Shown: positions 35,720-45,512, counted from the stretch's first letter. The stretch: 54,238 nt of DNA from an uncultured Acetatifactor sp. (GCA_910583845.1 CAJUAB010000028.1:1-54238); one strand, 5' to 3'. Program-made: numbers and translations. The notes: generated from the sequence alone by a model not told the origin.

Positions 35720-36922
35720 TTACGAAACCGGGGCCGTTCCATATTCCTCTTTCACAAACCTGCGCAGCGCCGCCAGAGACCTCTGCACTTTCTCCGTGTC
35801 AATGCAATAAGCCATGCGGAAGTAGCCCGGCACACCGAAGGTGTCGGAGGGCACCAGCACCAGGTCGTACCGCAGAGCTTTCTGGCAGAAGGCTCTGGCA
35901 TCCTCCTCCAGGGCCCTGGGGAAGATATAAAAAGTGCCGCCCGGCTTTACCACGGTAAAGCCCAGTTCCACCAACGCATCATAAATCAGCTTCATATTGG
36001 TCTCATAGACAGACAAATCCGCCGTCTGTTCCAGCACCCGGGCCACTGCCAGCTGAATGATGGAGGGCGGACAGTTGTGGCCGATGCCGCGGGAAATCTG
36101 CCCGCACATATTCACCAATGTCTCCGCCTCCGCGCAGTCCGGATTGACCGCCACATACCCGATGCGCTCGCCGGGCAGGGACAGGGATTTGGAGAAGGAG
36201 TAACACATAAGAGTGTTACTATAGTATGCGGAAACGCAGGGATTTATCACTCCCTCAAACACAATCTCCCGGTAGGGTTCATCGGAAATGATAAAGATGT
36301 CATGTCCGTACTCCCGGGACTTTAGCCGCAGCGTGTCCGCCAGTCTCTGTATGGTTCCGGGGGAATATACGATGCCCGAGGGATTGTTGGGCGTATTAAT
36401 CAGCACCGCCATGGTCTTTTCGCTTAACATCTCCTCAAAAGCCTCAAAATTGATCTGAAAATCCTCCACGTGGGCGGGCACCACCTTCAATACCGCTCCC
36501 GTCAGGTCAACATAAGGATGATACTCCGGGAAAAAGGGAGCAAAAGTCAGGATTTCGTCCCCCGGCTTTGTCACGCAGCGCACGGCATGGGCAATGGCCC
36601 CCGCAGCGCCGCTGGTCATGAATATATGCTTTCCCTCATAGGGGATGCCAAAGCGCTTTGCCAGAGATGCCGCCACCGCCTCCCGGACGGAGGTGATGCC
36701 CAGGCTGGGGCTGTAGCCGTGCAGCGCCGTGGGTTCTTCCGTCTCCAGCAGACGGATCATCTCCTCGGTAAAAGCCCTGGGTGTGGGCACAGAGGGGTTG
36801 CCCAGACTGTAGTCAAACACATTTTCATAGCCGATCTCGGCCCCTCTGGCCGTGGCAAATTCAGACAATTGCCTGATCACGGATTTTCCCGACAGCATGT
36901 CCTTATATTTCTGTACAATCAT
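35720..36922 (-). CDS. PLP-dependent aminotransferase, class I/II
   Basis: Fold-type I aminotransferase of 400 residues of the aspartate/aromatic group. YSLGNPSVPTP, NTPNNPSGIVYS, IISDEPYREI and the PLP-lysine motif SFSKSLSLPGERIGY, with the substrate-binding Arg of the C-terminal domain (GYFRMAYC), are visible. Substrate cannot be fixed from sequence. On the same strand between glpK and uppP, 18 bases after glpK. Confidence 0.93.
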   Translation of the reverse strand: MIVQKYKDMLSGKSVIRQLSEFATARGAEIGYENVFDYSLGNPSVPTPRAFTEEMIRLLETEEPTALHGYSPSLGITSVREAVAASLAKRFGIPYEGKHIFMTSGAAGAIAHAVRCVTKPGDEILTFAPFFPEYHPYVDLTGAVLKVVPAHVEDFQINFEAFEEMLSEKTMAVLINTPNNPSGIVYSPGTIQRLADTLRLKSREYGHDIFIISDEPYREIVFEGVINPCVSAYYSNTLMCYSFSKSLSLPGERIGYVAVNPDCAEAETLVNMCGQISRGIGHNCPPSIIQLAVARVLEQTADLSVYETNMKLIYDALVELGFTVVKPGGTFYIFPRALEEDARAFCQKALRYDLVLVPSDTFGVPGYFRMAYCIDTEKVQRSLAALRRFVKEEYGTAPVS

Positions 36923-36940
36923 CCTTTTTCCTCTTTTCTA

Positions 36941-38482
36941 TTATGAAAGTTCTTCCTGTTTTCCGTTCTCCGTTCCGTCCCGGGTCTCCTCGTCCTCTGC
37001 CCAGGCCAGGGCGCACCGCACTGCCCGCTTCCAGCCTTTTATCAGCTGCCCGCGCCTCTGCTCCTCCATCCGGGGAACAAATTCCCTGCCCAGCTGCCAG
37101 TTCTCCCTGATCTCGCCTAAGTCCCGCCAATAGCCCGTGGCCAGTCCCGCCAGATAGGCGGCTCCCAGGGCGGTGGTCTCTATACAGCGGGGTCGCTGCA
37201 CCCGGCAGTCGACGATATCCGCCTGAAACTGCATCAGGAAATCATTAGCGCTGGCACCGCCGTCCACTTTCAGCCCCCGCAGCGGCCTGCCCAGATCCTG
37301 CTCCATGGCCGCCAGCACATCCATAGTCTGGTAGGCGATGGATTCCAGGGTGGCCCGGATAAAATGTTCCTGGCTGCATCCCCGGGTGATGCCCACCACC
37401 GTTCCTCTGGCAAACTGATTCCAGTAGGGGGCCCCCATCCCCGCAAAAGCCGGAACCACATAGACCCCCGCCGTATCCTCCACCTTGCCCGCGCTCTCCT
37501 GGGTGTCGGCGGCGGCATGCACCAGCCGCATACCGTCCCGCAGCCATTGCACGGCGGCGCCGGCCACAAACACGCTGCCCTCCAGGGCGTATTCCACCTC
37601 ATGGCCGCAGCTTGCCGCGATGGTGGTGAGCAGCCCCGCCCGGGAGGCCACAGCTTCCCGCCCGGTGTGCATCAGCAGAAAACATCCTGTCCCATAGGTG
37701 TTCTTTACTTCCCCCGGCGCAAAACAGCCCTGGCCGAACAGCGCCGCCTGCTGGTCCCCCGCCGCCCCGGCAATGGGGATCTCGCCGCCCAGCAGGGAGC
37801 CGGCGGTATATCCGAATATGTGGCTGGAAGGATATACCTGCGGCAACATACAGGCGGGTATACCCAGCCGCTCCAGGATCTCCTGGTCCCAGCAGAGCCT
37901 GTGAATGTCAAAGAGCATGGTCCGCGAGGCATTGGTATAGTCTGTGGCATGCACCCGCCCCTTGGTGAGATTCCAGATCAGCCAGGTGTCCACGGTGCCA
38001 AAAAGGATTTCTCCCCTTTCGGCCCTCTCCCGCACCCCCGGTACATGTTCCAGTATCCAGGCAATCTTGGTGGCGCTGAAATAGGCGTCCGGTACAAGCC
38101 CTGTGCGCTCCCGGATCAGCCTGTCATACCCCTCCGCCTTCAATCGCCCGATCATTTCCGAGGTTCTGCGGCATTGCCACACAATGGCATTGTACACCGG
38201 CTCCCCGGTTTCTCTGTCCCAGCAGATCGTGGTCTCCCTCTGATTGGTGATCCCGATGCCCGCGATGTCCTCCGCTCCGGCCCCCACCATGGCCATGGCC
38301 TCGGTGGCCACCGCCAGCTGAGAGGACCAGATCTCCCGGGGATTGTGTTCCACCCAGCCCGGACGGGGATAAATCTGTGTAAATTCCTTCTGGGCCATGG
38401 AGCGGATATTGCCGGCTCTGTCAAACAGAATACAGCGGGAGCTGGTGGTTCCCTGGTCCAAAGACAGGATATATTTTTTCAT
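36941..38482 (-). CDS. glpK: glycerol kinase
   Basis: FGGY-family kinase of 513 residues phosphorylating glycerol to glycerol 3-phosphate. The N-terminal phosphate loop LSLDQGTTSSRCILFD, GITNQRETTI, WLIWNLTKG, GDQQAALFGQ and the C-terminal LKVDGGASANDFLMQFQADI are all present. No glpF or glpD genes adjoin it. Slightly longer than average because of a charged C-terminal tail. Confidence 0.95.
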   Translation of the reverse strand: MKKYILSLDQGTTSSRCILFDRAGNIRSMAQKEFTQIYPRPGWVEHNPREIWSSQLAVATEAMAMVGAGAEDIAGIGITNQRETTICWDRETGEPVYNAIVWQCRRTSEMIGRLKAEGYDRLIRERTGLVPDAYFSATKIAWILEHVPGVRERAERGEILFGTVDTWLIWNLTKGRVHATDYTNASRTMLFDIHRLCWDQEILERLGIPACMLPQVYPSSHIFGYTAGSLLGGEIPIAGAAGDQQAALFGQGCFAPGEVKNTYGTGCFLLMHTGREAVASRAGLLTTIAASCGHEVEYALEGSVFVAGAAVQWLRDGMRLVHAAADTQESAGKVEDTAGVYVVPAFAGMGAPYWNQFARGTVVGITRGCSQEHFIRATLESIAYQTMDVLAAMEQDLGRPLRGLKVDGGASANDFLMQFQADIVDCRVQRPRCIETTALGAAYLAGLATGYWRDLGEIRENWQLGREFVPRMEEQRRGQLIKGWKRAVRCALAWAEDEETRDGTENGKQEELS

Positions 38483-38533
38483 GATTCAGGTCGTTCCTTT
38501 CAAATGAAGAATAATCTGTTTCTCAGACGGCCG

Positions 38534-39334
38534 TTACAGCCGTACATATTCGCCCCCATGTACCTCCACGGCGCGATGATCCTCCGCCACAAGCCAGGCG
38601 CTGTGAGCGGACGGGTTATACACCGCCGAAGCGTCCGCGGAAAATTTCAGGTTCTGCAGCACCTGCAAGTAATCAATGATCTCTATATTGGTGGCGTACC
38701 ATATATCCTCTCTGCCTCCCACAATACGGCAGAACTCCTCTATGCGGTCCCAGTTGCCGTCCCGGTCAAACTCATAGCTGTGCCCCCACACATACATGAG
38801 CTTCAGATACTGTTTTTTGGAAAAATTCGCAAACCACTCCGCCATCTCCAGCAGTCTGGGATTGTTATGATGACAGGTAGGATGCCATTCCATGGGGTCC
38901 GTGGGCAGTTCAAAGGCCTCCGTTTCCTCCACCACCCGCCCATAGGCGATGCCCAGTTTCCGGAACAGATCCTTGATCTCTTCATTATAAGAGCCGTTGG
39001 GATAGGCATGTCCCCGCACCAGGCCCCCTGTGAGCCGCTCCAGCCCTTCCCGGTCCTCCAGGATTTCCCTTGCCGCCTGCACCAGCGGGCATCTGGCAAT
39101 GGTGGGATGGGTCATGGTGTGGGTGGCGATCTCATGCCCCTGGTACAGACGGGGAATCTGCTCCGGCTTAAGCCTGATCTCCATATCCATCAGGCCGTAA
39201 TTGAGATTGAAAGTTCCCCTGATCCCATATCGGTTAAAAATCTCCAGCAGCCTCTCGTCCGCCAGCTTGCCGTCATCATAGCTCATGGTCAGCGCCTTGG
39301 CCCTGCCGCCCGGAAATGCCTGATATATTTTCAT
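38534..39334 (-). CDS. polysaccharide deacetylase family protein
   Basis: NodB-type carbohydrate esterase of 266 residues. LTMSYDDG carries the Asp pair at the start of the domain, HEIATHTMTHPTIA the metal-binding histidines, and GHAYPNGSY the following active-site loop. There is no signal peptide, so it acts in the cytoplasm or by an unusual route; the C-terminal part has MYVWGHSYEFDR. The ATG at 39334 follows GGAGG at five bases; an ATG at 39361 overlaps the preceding stop codon but its GGGAGG is too close. Confidence 0.87.
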   Translation of the reverse strand: MKIYQAFPGGRAKALTMSYDDGKLADERLLEIFNRYGIRGTFNLNYGLMDMEIRLKPEQIPRLYQGHEIATHTMTHPTIARCPLVQAAREILEDREGLERLTGGLVRGHAYPNGSYNEEIKDLFRKLGIAYGRVVEETEAFELPTDPMEWHPTCHHNNPRLLEMAEWFANFSKKQYLKLMYVWGHSYEFDRDGNWDRIEEFCRIVGGREDIWYATNIEIIDYLQVLQNLKFSADASAVYNPSAHSAWLVAEDHRAVEVHGGEYVRL

Positions 39335-39357
39335 CCTGTCCTCCTTCTCCGTGTCCG

Positions 39358-40422
39358 TCATACCTCCCGCTCCAGCATCACATACTCATAATTGGTACGG
39401 GCCCCCACGTACTCCTTCCCTCCGCCGCCGATGCGGGTAAGAGCGCCCATGGACGGTACCTGCTGGATTTTCAGCTCATGATGAATGGTTTCGGCAAACA
39501 CCTTCACAAGTTCCTGGTGTTCGGGATTCACCCCCATTTGCAGCATCACGTAGCTCTGAGGCTTCTTTTTCCCGGCCCAGACCGCCGGAAGCTGCCAGGG
39601 ACGTATTCTGCCGCAGATGGCATTGCCAAAATTCGGAACAGCCACAAAGAATCCCACTGCCGCCCCGTGATAATACGCCATCTTTACCATACTGTAATTG
39701 ATCATATGCCTTAAATACTTGAACTGCGACCGGAATTCCGCCTCCGTGATCTTTTTGTATACAGGGAAACTGCCGTTCAGTTCAAGGAGCAGATTGTAAA
39801 TCTCCCGCAGCGTCTTCCGGAAATCCCGGGCCCGGGGGCTTACGATCTCATATCCCTCATTCCGCTTGCGGGCCAGTCTGTCCAGATATTTATCGTTGCC
39901 CTCTTCATTCTTCACCACCCGGTAATGTTTGGACGCGTACTGTTCGCCCACCTGAAAGCCGTTCTCCTCCCATAGCCTCAGATAGTACTCCTTATTGTAG
40001 GGTTCCCCGGTGTGAGGACCGCGGAACTGATTGATTTTCAGCCGGTATCTGATCCAGAAGGAACAGTCCACAGGGCCGACGATCCCCTTGAGCCCCATGT
40101 CGCGCGCCAGGCCGGACGCCGTATGGAACAAAAGCCCTGCCGCGGCGCTGTTATCCCGGCTCTCAAAAAACCCGAAAAACGCGTACTCGTCCCCCGGATA
40201 AACCGTGACAATCCCTCTGCTCACCGCCTTGTCATCCTCATACACCAGTATGGGGGTAATGGTAAAATAATGGCTGAGGATATGGCGGCCTTTCAGAATC
40301 GCCCTCTCCTCCTTCTCGTTCTGCATCAATTCCTCTTTGACATAAATCCGCTTTGGCAGAGACAAAAAGTCTCTGATCTGTTCTTCACTCCGAGGACCGA
40401 AGATCACCGCCCGCAAGCCCAT
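39358..40422 (-). CDS. YghO-like GNAT-fold acyltransferase family protein
   Basis: A 354-residue protein of the YghO-like group, related to GNAT acyltransferases. FFGFFESRDN, the helix LLFHTASGLARDMGLKGIVG and PVDCSFWIRYRL, followed by GEPYNKEYYLRLWEENGF, are the family hallmarks. The reaction is unknown; membership by pattern only. It is coupled to the deacetylase gene, which suggests a shared envelope-related role. Confidence 0.7.
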   Translation of the reverse strand: MGLRAVIFGPRSEEQIRDFLSLPKRIYVKEELMQNEKEERAILKGRHILSHYFTITPILVYEDDKAVSRGIVTVYPGDEYAFFGFFESRDNSAAAGLLFHTASGLARDMGLKGIVGPVDCSFWIRYRLKINQFRGPHTGEPYNKEYYLRLWEENGFQVGEQYASKHYRVVKNEEGNDKYLDRLARKRNEGYEIVSPRARDFRKTLREIYNLLLELNGSFPVYKKITEAEFRSQFKYLRHMINYSMVKMAYYHGAAVGFFVAVPNFGNAICGRIRPWQLPAVWAGKKKPQSYVMLQMGVNPEHQELVKVFAETIHHELKIQQVPSMGALTRIGGGGKEYVGARTNYEYVMLEREV

Positions 40423-40470
40423 TCCTGCTTCCCCCTTCCGCTCTGATGCCCAAAAAGTTTTCCAAGAGCT

Positions 40471-40499
40471 ATTGTATCACAGATTTTTACTATTTTAAA
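40471..40499 (-). promoter_or_regulatory. probable promoter for the YghO-like gene
   Basis: Minus-strand TTTAAA (40499-40494), a 17-base spacer, and TACAAT (40476-40471), 49 bases before the gene start. Confidence 0.55.
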
Positions 40500-40587
40500 C
40501 CCCTTGAAGGCCCCTAAACGCAGGCCGGTTATTTCTTTATAGATATTTACGCCGATAAAAGGAATTCGCCTCCCGTCTTCCAGTCCG

Positions 40588-40616
40588 TTGTCTTTTCCCC
40601 GAAACACGTTTATAAT
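40588..40616 (+). promoter_or_regulatory. promoter of the BceRS-type genes
   Basis: TTGTCT (40588-40593), a 17-base spacer, and a perfect TATAAT (40611-40616), 32 bases before the response-regulator ATG. Confidence 0.75.
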
Positions 40617-40648
40617 AGAAAATATCGAAAACCATGGAGGCATCCGCT

Positions 40649-41326
40649 ATGCACATTTTTATTATAGAAGACGAAGAACTCATCCGCGGAGAACTGAAAA
40701 TCCTGTTGGAAAACGCTCTGTACCGGGTCACCGCGCCGGATACCTTCACGTCCGTCACCCACATCACCCGGCAGATCCTGGATGAAGCGCCGGACCTGGT
40801 GCTGCTGGATATAAACCTGCCGGGCCTCTCCGGCTTTGACATCTGTACGCAGCTGCGCCGGCACAGGGACGTGCCGATTATCTTCCTGACCGGCCGCGCC
40901 GGTCCCATGGATGAACTGAGCGGGCTGCTTGGGGGCGGGGACGACTATATCACCAAGCCCTACCAGGCTCCCGTGCTGCTGGCAAGAATTGCCACGGTAT
41001 TAAAACGCGCCGGAGGCAGGGCGTCCGGGGAGGGCACCTTGTATACCAAAGACGGGGTATCTCTGGATATCGCCGGATGCCGCCTGTCCTTCGGCGGACG
41101 GAATGTGGACCTGACCCGGAATGAGATGAAAATACTGCATCTGCTGTTCCGGCGGACGGGTACCTTTGTCCCCAGAATGGACCTCATTGAACATCTCTGG
41201 GAAAACCATATTTTTATCGATGACAATACCCTGAGTGTGCATATCGCCAAGCTGAGGGAAAAACTGAGATCCATTGGGGTGGAAAACTTCATTGAGACCA
41301 GGAGGGGGATGGGCTACCGCGTATGA
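40649..41326 (+). CDS. BceR-type response regulator
   Basis: OmpR-family regulator of 225 residues. The receiver has the acidic pair at Glu7/Asp8, Asp54 in LLDINLPGLSG and the Lys of ITKPY; the winged helix ends DNTLSVHIAKLREKL and RRGMGYRV. An ATG at 40634 exists but TGGAGG fits the ATG at 40649 (eight bases). The stop overlaps the kinase start (ATGA). It should activate the ABC transporter genes downstream. Confidence 0.92.
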   Translation: MHIFIIEDEELIRGELKILLENALYRVTAPDTFTSVTHITRQILDEAPDLVLLDINLPGLSGFDICTQLRRHRDVPIIFLTGRAGPMDELSGLLGGGDDYITKPYQAPVLLARIATVLKRAGGRASGEGTLYTKDGVSLDIAGCRLSFGGRNVDLTRNEMKILHLLFRRTGTFVPRMDLIEHLWENHIFIDDNTLSVHIAKLREKLRSIGVENFIETRRGMGYRV

Positions 41327-42360
41327 AACTGACGGATTTTTTACGGGACAGGGGAATGCTCCTGCTGCTTCATCTGGTATGCCTGTTTCTGGCGGCGGGC
41401 TTTTTCCGGCTGACCGGCTACAGCAGCGCCAATACCGTTCTGTTTCTGACAGTGTGGATACTTCTGCTGTCCGTATGGCTGGCACACACTTTTCTGCAAA
41501 GACGGAGGTTCTTCCGCGGGGCCCTGGAAATTCTGGACAAAGTGGACCAGCGGTACCTGCTGGGCGAGCTGCTCCCGGACTCCTGTGGGCTGGAGGACCG
41601 CCTGTACAGGGAGATGATTCTGCGTTCCAACAAATCCTGCGTCGAACGCATTCGCAGGATCGAGGAAGAGCAGCGGGATTACAGAGAGTATATGGAAAGC
41701 TGGGTGCATGAGATCAAAGCGCCCATCACGGGGATCGCGCTGCTCTGTGACAACCGGCGGGAGAACGTTCCCGCCTCCGGAACAGACTATCTCACTATCA
41801 GCCTGGAAAACCAGAAGATTGAAAACTGTGTGGACATGGTGCTGTACTACGCCCGCTCCGAGGAAGTCTACAAGGACTATCTGATCCGGGAGGTCTGCCT
41901 GGAGGATGTGGCTTTTGAAGTGCTGGACAAAAACCGCCTGTTGCTCATCCACAGCCGGGTCAGGGCCGATGTAAGCTGCCGGGACAACGTTTATACCGAC
42001 GGAAAATGGATTGCCTTCATACTGAATCAGATGGTGCTCAACAGCGTAAAATACCGGGGAGAGCATCCTATGCTGCGCGTCTGTACCAGGCGTGAAAACG
42101 ACAGTGTGCTGCTGATATTCGAAGACAACGGCACCGGTATCCGCCCGGAGGACCTGCCCCGCATTTTCGACAAGGGCTTTACCGGCAGCAACGGCCGGGA
42201 CAACGGGCGTTCCACCGGCATGGGACTGTACCTGTGCCGCAGACTGTGCGACAGACTGGGCGTGGGGCTGTCCGCGGAGTCGGAGTACGGCGCGGGGACA
42301 AAACTGTATCTTCGTTTTCCCGTCAGCAGCCACATCCGGGACGCGCGTCTCCCTTTATGA
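41323..42360 (+). CDS. BceS-type intramembrane-sensing histidine kinase
   Basis: A 345-residue kinase. Two membrane segments lie close together (about 13-31 and 38-55) with almost no external loop, the hallmark of BceS-like kinases that rely on their ABC transporter to sense the peptide. The dimerisation helix has ESWVHEIKAPITGI (His129), and the ATPase domain IFEDNGTGIRPEDLPRIFDK and STGMGLYLCRRL. Coupled to the regulator by four-base overlap. Confidence 0.92.
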   Translation: MKLTDFLRDRGMLLLLHLVCLFLAAGFFRLTGYSSANTVLFLTVWILLLSVWLAHTFLQRRRFFRGALEILDKVDQRYLLGELLPDSCGLEDRLYREMILRSNKSCVERIRRIEEEQRDYREYMESWVHEIKAPITGIALLCDNRRENVPASGTDYLTISLENQKIENCVDMVLYYARSEEVYKDYLIREVCLEDVAFEVLDKNRLLLIHSRVRADVSCRDNVYTDGKWIAFILNQMVLNSVKYRGEHPMLRVCTRRENDSVLLIFEDNGTGIRPEDLPRIFDKGFTGSNGRDNGRSTGMGLYLCRRLCDRLGVGLSAESEYGAGTKLYLRFPVSSHIRDARLPL

Positions 42361-42377
42361 CATCGGAAGGGCTACCG

Positions 42378-42401
42378 TTATCTTACGAAATCTTAAGATA
42401 A
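42378..42401 (+). promoter_or_regulatory. candidate BceR operator
   Basis: A perfect 8-8-8 inverted repeat, TTATCTTA, eight bases, TAAGATAA. It lies 40 bases upstream of a TACAAT -10 (42441-42446) that has no good -35, the pattern of a promoter needing a response regulator. Confidence 0.62.
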
Positions 42402-42440
42402 TTTCAACCTTTCTTTATATGAAAACAGTCCCCGGCCTTC

Positions 42441-42446
42441 TACAAT
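42441..42446 (+). promoter_or_regulatory. -10 element of the BceAB-type operon
   Basis: TACAAT without a matching -35 at 17 bases. Just downstream, a perfect 11-base hairpin (CACTAGAACCC / GGGTTCTAGTG, 42461-42487) sits at the start of the message; no T-run follows, so it may protect the 5' end. Confidence 0.5.
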
Positions 42447-42511
42447 GGACGCATAGCCTGCACTAGAACCCGCGGAGGGTTCTAGTGTACTGAAAAAAGG
42501 AGAACGGCAGT

Positions 42512-43333
42512 ATGAGGGATTATATTCAGATATGCGACATTGAGAAATACTACGGCAATGCCTCCAACGTGACCAAGGCTGTGGACCGGGTCAGCTTCCG
42601 TGTGGAAAAAGGCGAGTTTGTGGGCGTGATGGGCCCCTCCGGTTCGGGGAAAACCACCTTGCTGAACATGCTGGCCACCATCGACCGGGTGACTTCCGGA
42701 CACATTTATTATGAAAATACGGATATCACCGAGCTGTCCGAAAGCGCCCTGTCTGATTTCCGTAAAAACAATCTGGGTTTTGTGTTCCAGGACTATAATC
42801 TGCTGGATACCCTGACCATAGAGGAAAACATTATTCTGGCCCTGACTCTCCAGGATGAGGTGAGGGACATCGGACCGGACAGCCCTTCCGGACCGGCGGG
42901 GCGCCGTCTGGGCAGAAAACAGAAAATTACCCGTAGCTGCGATGAGATTCTGCGGCTTCTGGGCATTGAGGATATCCGGGGGAAATTCCCCTACCAGGTT
43001 TCCGGCGGGCAGAAACAGCGCTGCGCCTGTGCCCGGGCGCTGGTGAACCGCCCCAAGCTGCTGCTGGCTGACGAGCCCACAGGAGCCCTGGACTCCCGGG
43101 CGGCCCAGACCCTGCTGGAGACCTTCACACACTTGAACCGCGCCATGGAGGCCACGATCCTCATGGTGACCCATGATGCCTTTTCCGCCAGCTACTGCGG
43201 GCGCATTCTGTTTCTTAAGGACGGCAAAATATTCCATGAGCTGATCCGGGGGGAAAAGAGCCGCAAAGCGTTTTTACAGGAAATCCTGGATGTACTCTCC
43301 CTGACAGGAGGTGAATTGTCCGATGTTGAATAA
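42512..43333 (+). CDS. BceA-type ABC transporter ATP-binding protein
   Basis: ATPase subunit of 273 residues. Walker A GPSGSGKTT (about 41-49), Q-loop FQDYNL, signature VSGGQKQR, Walker B LLLADEPTGALD and the H-loop VTHD are intact. An insert of about 25 residues (near VRDIGPDSPSGPAGRRLGRK) lies between the Q-loop and the signature. GGAG precedes the ATG. It powers the permease encoded next. Confidence 0.94.
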   Translation: MRDYIQICDIEKYYGNASNVTKAVDRVSFRVEKGEFVGVMGPSGSGKTTLLNMLATIDRVTSGHIYYENTDITELSESALSDFRKNNLGFVFQDYNLLDTLTIEENIILALTLQDEVRDIGPDSPSGPAGRRLGRKQKITRSCDEILRLLGIEDIRGKFPYQVSGGQKQRCACARALVNRPKLLLADEPTGALDSRAAQTLLETFTHLNRAMEATILMVTHDAFSASYCGRILFLKDGKIFHELIRGEKSRKAFLQEILDVLSLTGGELSDVE

Positions 43334-45431
43334 ACTGGCCTTTCGCAACATGAAACGTTCCGCCAGAGATTATCTGGTATATATCCTGACCATGACCCTG
43401 GTCACGGCGCTGATGTACGCTTTCAACAGCCTGTTTTTCCAGAACGAGCTGGCGGCCTGTTTCAGCCTGGGGGGAGCGGACATCATGGCGGTGATGATCG
43501 GTCTGGCCACCTTCTTCATCGTGCTGATAGTGGCCTGGCTGATCGGCTACATGGTGCGCTTTATGCTGGAAAAAAGGAGCACGGAATTTGGCGTCTATCT
43601 GCTGCTGGGCATGAAAAAAAAGACCGTCTCCCGGCTGTACATCCGGGAAAATATCCTGCTGGGCTGCATAGCCTTTCTTCTGGGCTGCGTCCTGGGAGTA
43701 CTGCTGCAGCAGATTTTGCTCACCATCCTGTTTTCCATGGTAAGAATGGAATACCGCCTGCATATCTCCGCGGACAGGCGGACAGTGCTGATGACGGCGC
43801 TCTGCTATGCCGGCTGCTATGTGCTGGCTCTGTTCCGATGCCGCCGCAGGCTCGGGAAAATGAATATTCAGGCGCTGATGAACGCCCGGCGTCAGAATGA
43901 GGAAATCAGAGAAAAGCATGAGGGGCTGAAAAGAATGATTCTGCCCCTGTCGGTGTTTTTTATCCTCCTGTTTTGGGCCATCTTTGGCAAACTGCAAAAC
44001 GCCTTACAGATTCTGCTGTTTCTGTTGGGGCTGGTGCTGACCATCTACCTGTTTTACACCGGTCTGTCCGCATGGATCATCTGCTACGTGCGGAAGAAGG
44101 GGAGCGGCATCTACCAGGGGCAGAATCTGTTTCTGCTGCGCCAGTTCGCCTCCAAAGTGCGGACCATGCAGTTTACCATGGGGACTTTAACCTCCCTGTT
44201 TACCCTGGCGCTGATGGGAGCCTCCATCGCCCTGATGTTCAGCGTCTTTGAAAATACCGTGCTGGACGATAAATTCCCCTTTGACATACAGATATTCAGC
44301 CCGGACCCTGAGGATGACTTCGCGGATGAGAGAGCCCTGATAGACGCCCTGGAGCTTGCGCCTCAGTACTACACCTATCAGATCTATACGGACCGGGAAA
44401 TCCAGGTCAACACCTGGCTTCTGACCCATCTTAAAGACTGGGGGACCAAGTACCGCAATATGGACGGAACACCCGATCTCCCGGAGATTGAAAAAATGCT
44501 CTCCCATGAAATCATCTATTATCCCTTTGATACCTATATGGGGATATCGGATTACAATCATCTGCGGATCATGCTGGGCTACGCGGAGATCCCCCTGTTC
44601 CGTGGGGAATATCTGGTGCAGATCAAGCCGCGCCTTTGCGGGGAAGCGCAGGATATCGGAAAAGATCTGCGGATTGCGGACGCGTCAGGCCAACGTTTGC
44701 TGACCTGCGCCGGTGTCGTGGGAGACCCTTTTTCCCAGGACGGCCACAACGGCGCGGATTACATTCTGGTGGTGCCGGACGCCGTTCTGGAGCGCATGAC
44801 TCCATTTTATGCCGAGCTGGCGGTCAGCACGGAAAAAGCCGTGCCCCCGGAACTGCAAAACAGTCTGGATGCCCTACAGGAGAGTGACGAGGATCTGCCC
44901 TTCTCCTATATGCAATATTATATAGAAACGGAAGATTCCGGGACGCGGCAATGCATAGGGTCGGACAATATCGTCTCCTATGCCGGAGCCTGTCTGGTGC
45001 GGGACAGTCTGATTCCCATGCTGAAATATATACTGGGTTCCATAACCCTCCCCCTGTTTTACATGGGACTGGTGTTTGTCTGCACGGCAATGACGGTGCT
45101 GGCCGTGCAGCAGTTGAGCGATTCCGCCAAGTACAAGTTCCGCTATGACGTGCTGGCCAAGCTGGGCCTGGGCCGCGCGCAGATCCGCGGGCTGATCCTG
45201 AAACAGATCGCCGCGTACTACCTCTGTCCCGCCCTGCTGGCCATGATCATCAGCGGAAAAATGATTCTGTTTGTCAGCAACGCCTTTGTGGCCGCCACGG
45301 GCGTACCGGTTGCGGCCAGCAGATTTTTCCTGGAAAGCATCGCCCTGTTTTTCGGCATCTATCTGGTATACTTTATTGTGACCTATGTGGGATTCAAACG
45401 GAACATAGAGGAAAAACCCTTTTCGGGGTGA
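43323..45431 (+). CDS. BceB-type ABC transporter permease
   Basis: FtsX-family permease of 702 residues with about ten membrane segments and one large extracellular domain (about residues 315-555) between segments 7 and 8, as in BceB-type peptide-antibiotic resistance transporters. Starts MLNKLAFRNMKRSARDYLVY, typical of the family. It overlaps the ATPase gene by 11 bases; AGGAGG lies 11 bases before the ATG. With BceA, BceR and BceS it forms a sensing and detoxification module for lipid II-cycle antibiotics; the exact peptide cannot be predicted. Confidence 0.93.
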   Translation: MLNKLAFRNMKRSARDYLVYILTMTLVTALMYAFNSLFFQNELAACFSLGGADIMAVMIGLATFFIVLIVAWLIGYMVRFMLEKRSTEFGVYLLLGMKKKTVSRLYIRENILLGCIAFLLGCVLGVLLQQILLTILFSMVRMEYRLHISADRRTVLMTALCYAGCYVLALFRCRRRLGKMNIQALMNARRQNEEIREKHEGLKRMILPLSVFFILLFWAIFGKLQNALQILLFLLGLVLTIYLFYTGLSAWIICYVRKKGSGIYQGQNLFLLRQFASKVRTMQFTMGTLTSLFTLALMGASIALMFSVFENTVLDDKFPFDIQIFSPDPEDDFADERALIDALELAPQYYTYQIYTDREIQVNTWLLTHLKDWGTKYRNMDGTPDLPEIEKMLSHEIIYYPFDTYMGISDYNHLRIMLGYAEIPLFRGEYLVQIKPRLCGEAQDIGKDLRIADASGQRLLTCAGVVGDPFSQDGHNGADYILVVPDAVLERMTPFYAELAVSTEKAVPPELQNSLDALQESDEDLPFSYMQYYIETEDSGTRQCIGSDNIVSYAGACLVRDSLIPMLKYILGSITLPLFYMGLVFVCTAMTVLAVQQLSDSAKYKFRYDVLAKLGLGRAQIRGLILKQIAAYYLCPALLAMIISGKMILFVSNAFVAATGVPVAASRFFLESIALFFGIYLVYFIVTYVGFKRNIEEKPFSG

Positions 45432-45512
45432 TCTCCTCAGGGAGCATTCCCTCCCTGCCTGTCCTCCGGCACAAAAAAGAACCCATATGGCGATCATTTC
45501 CTCACAAAACAG

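Noticed and set aside
37364..39391. 675-codon open frame opposite glpK and the deacetylase
   Set aside because: Spans two well-supported genes and the gap between them in antisense; no family features.
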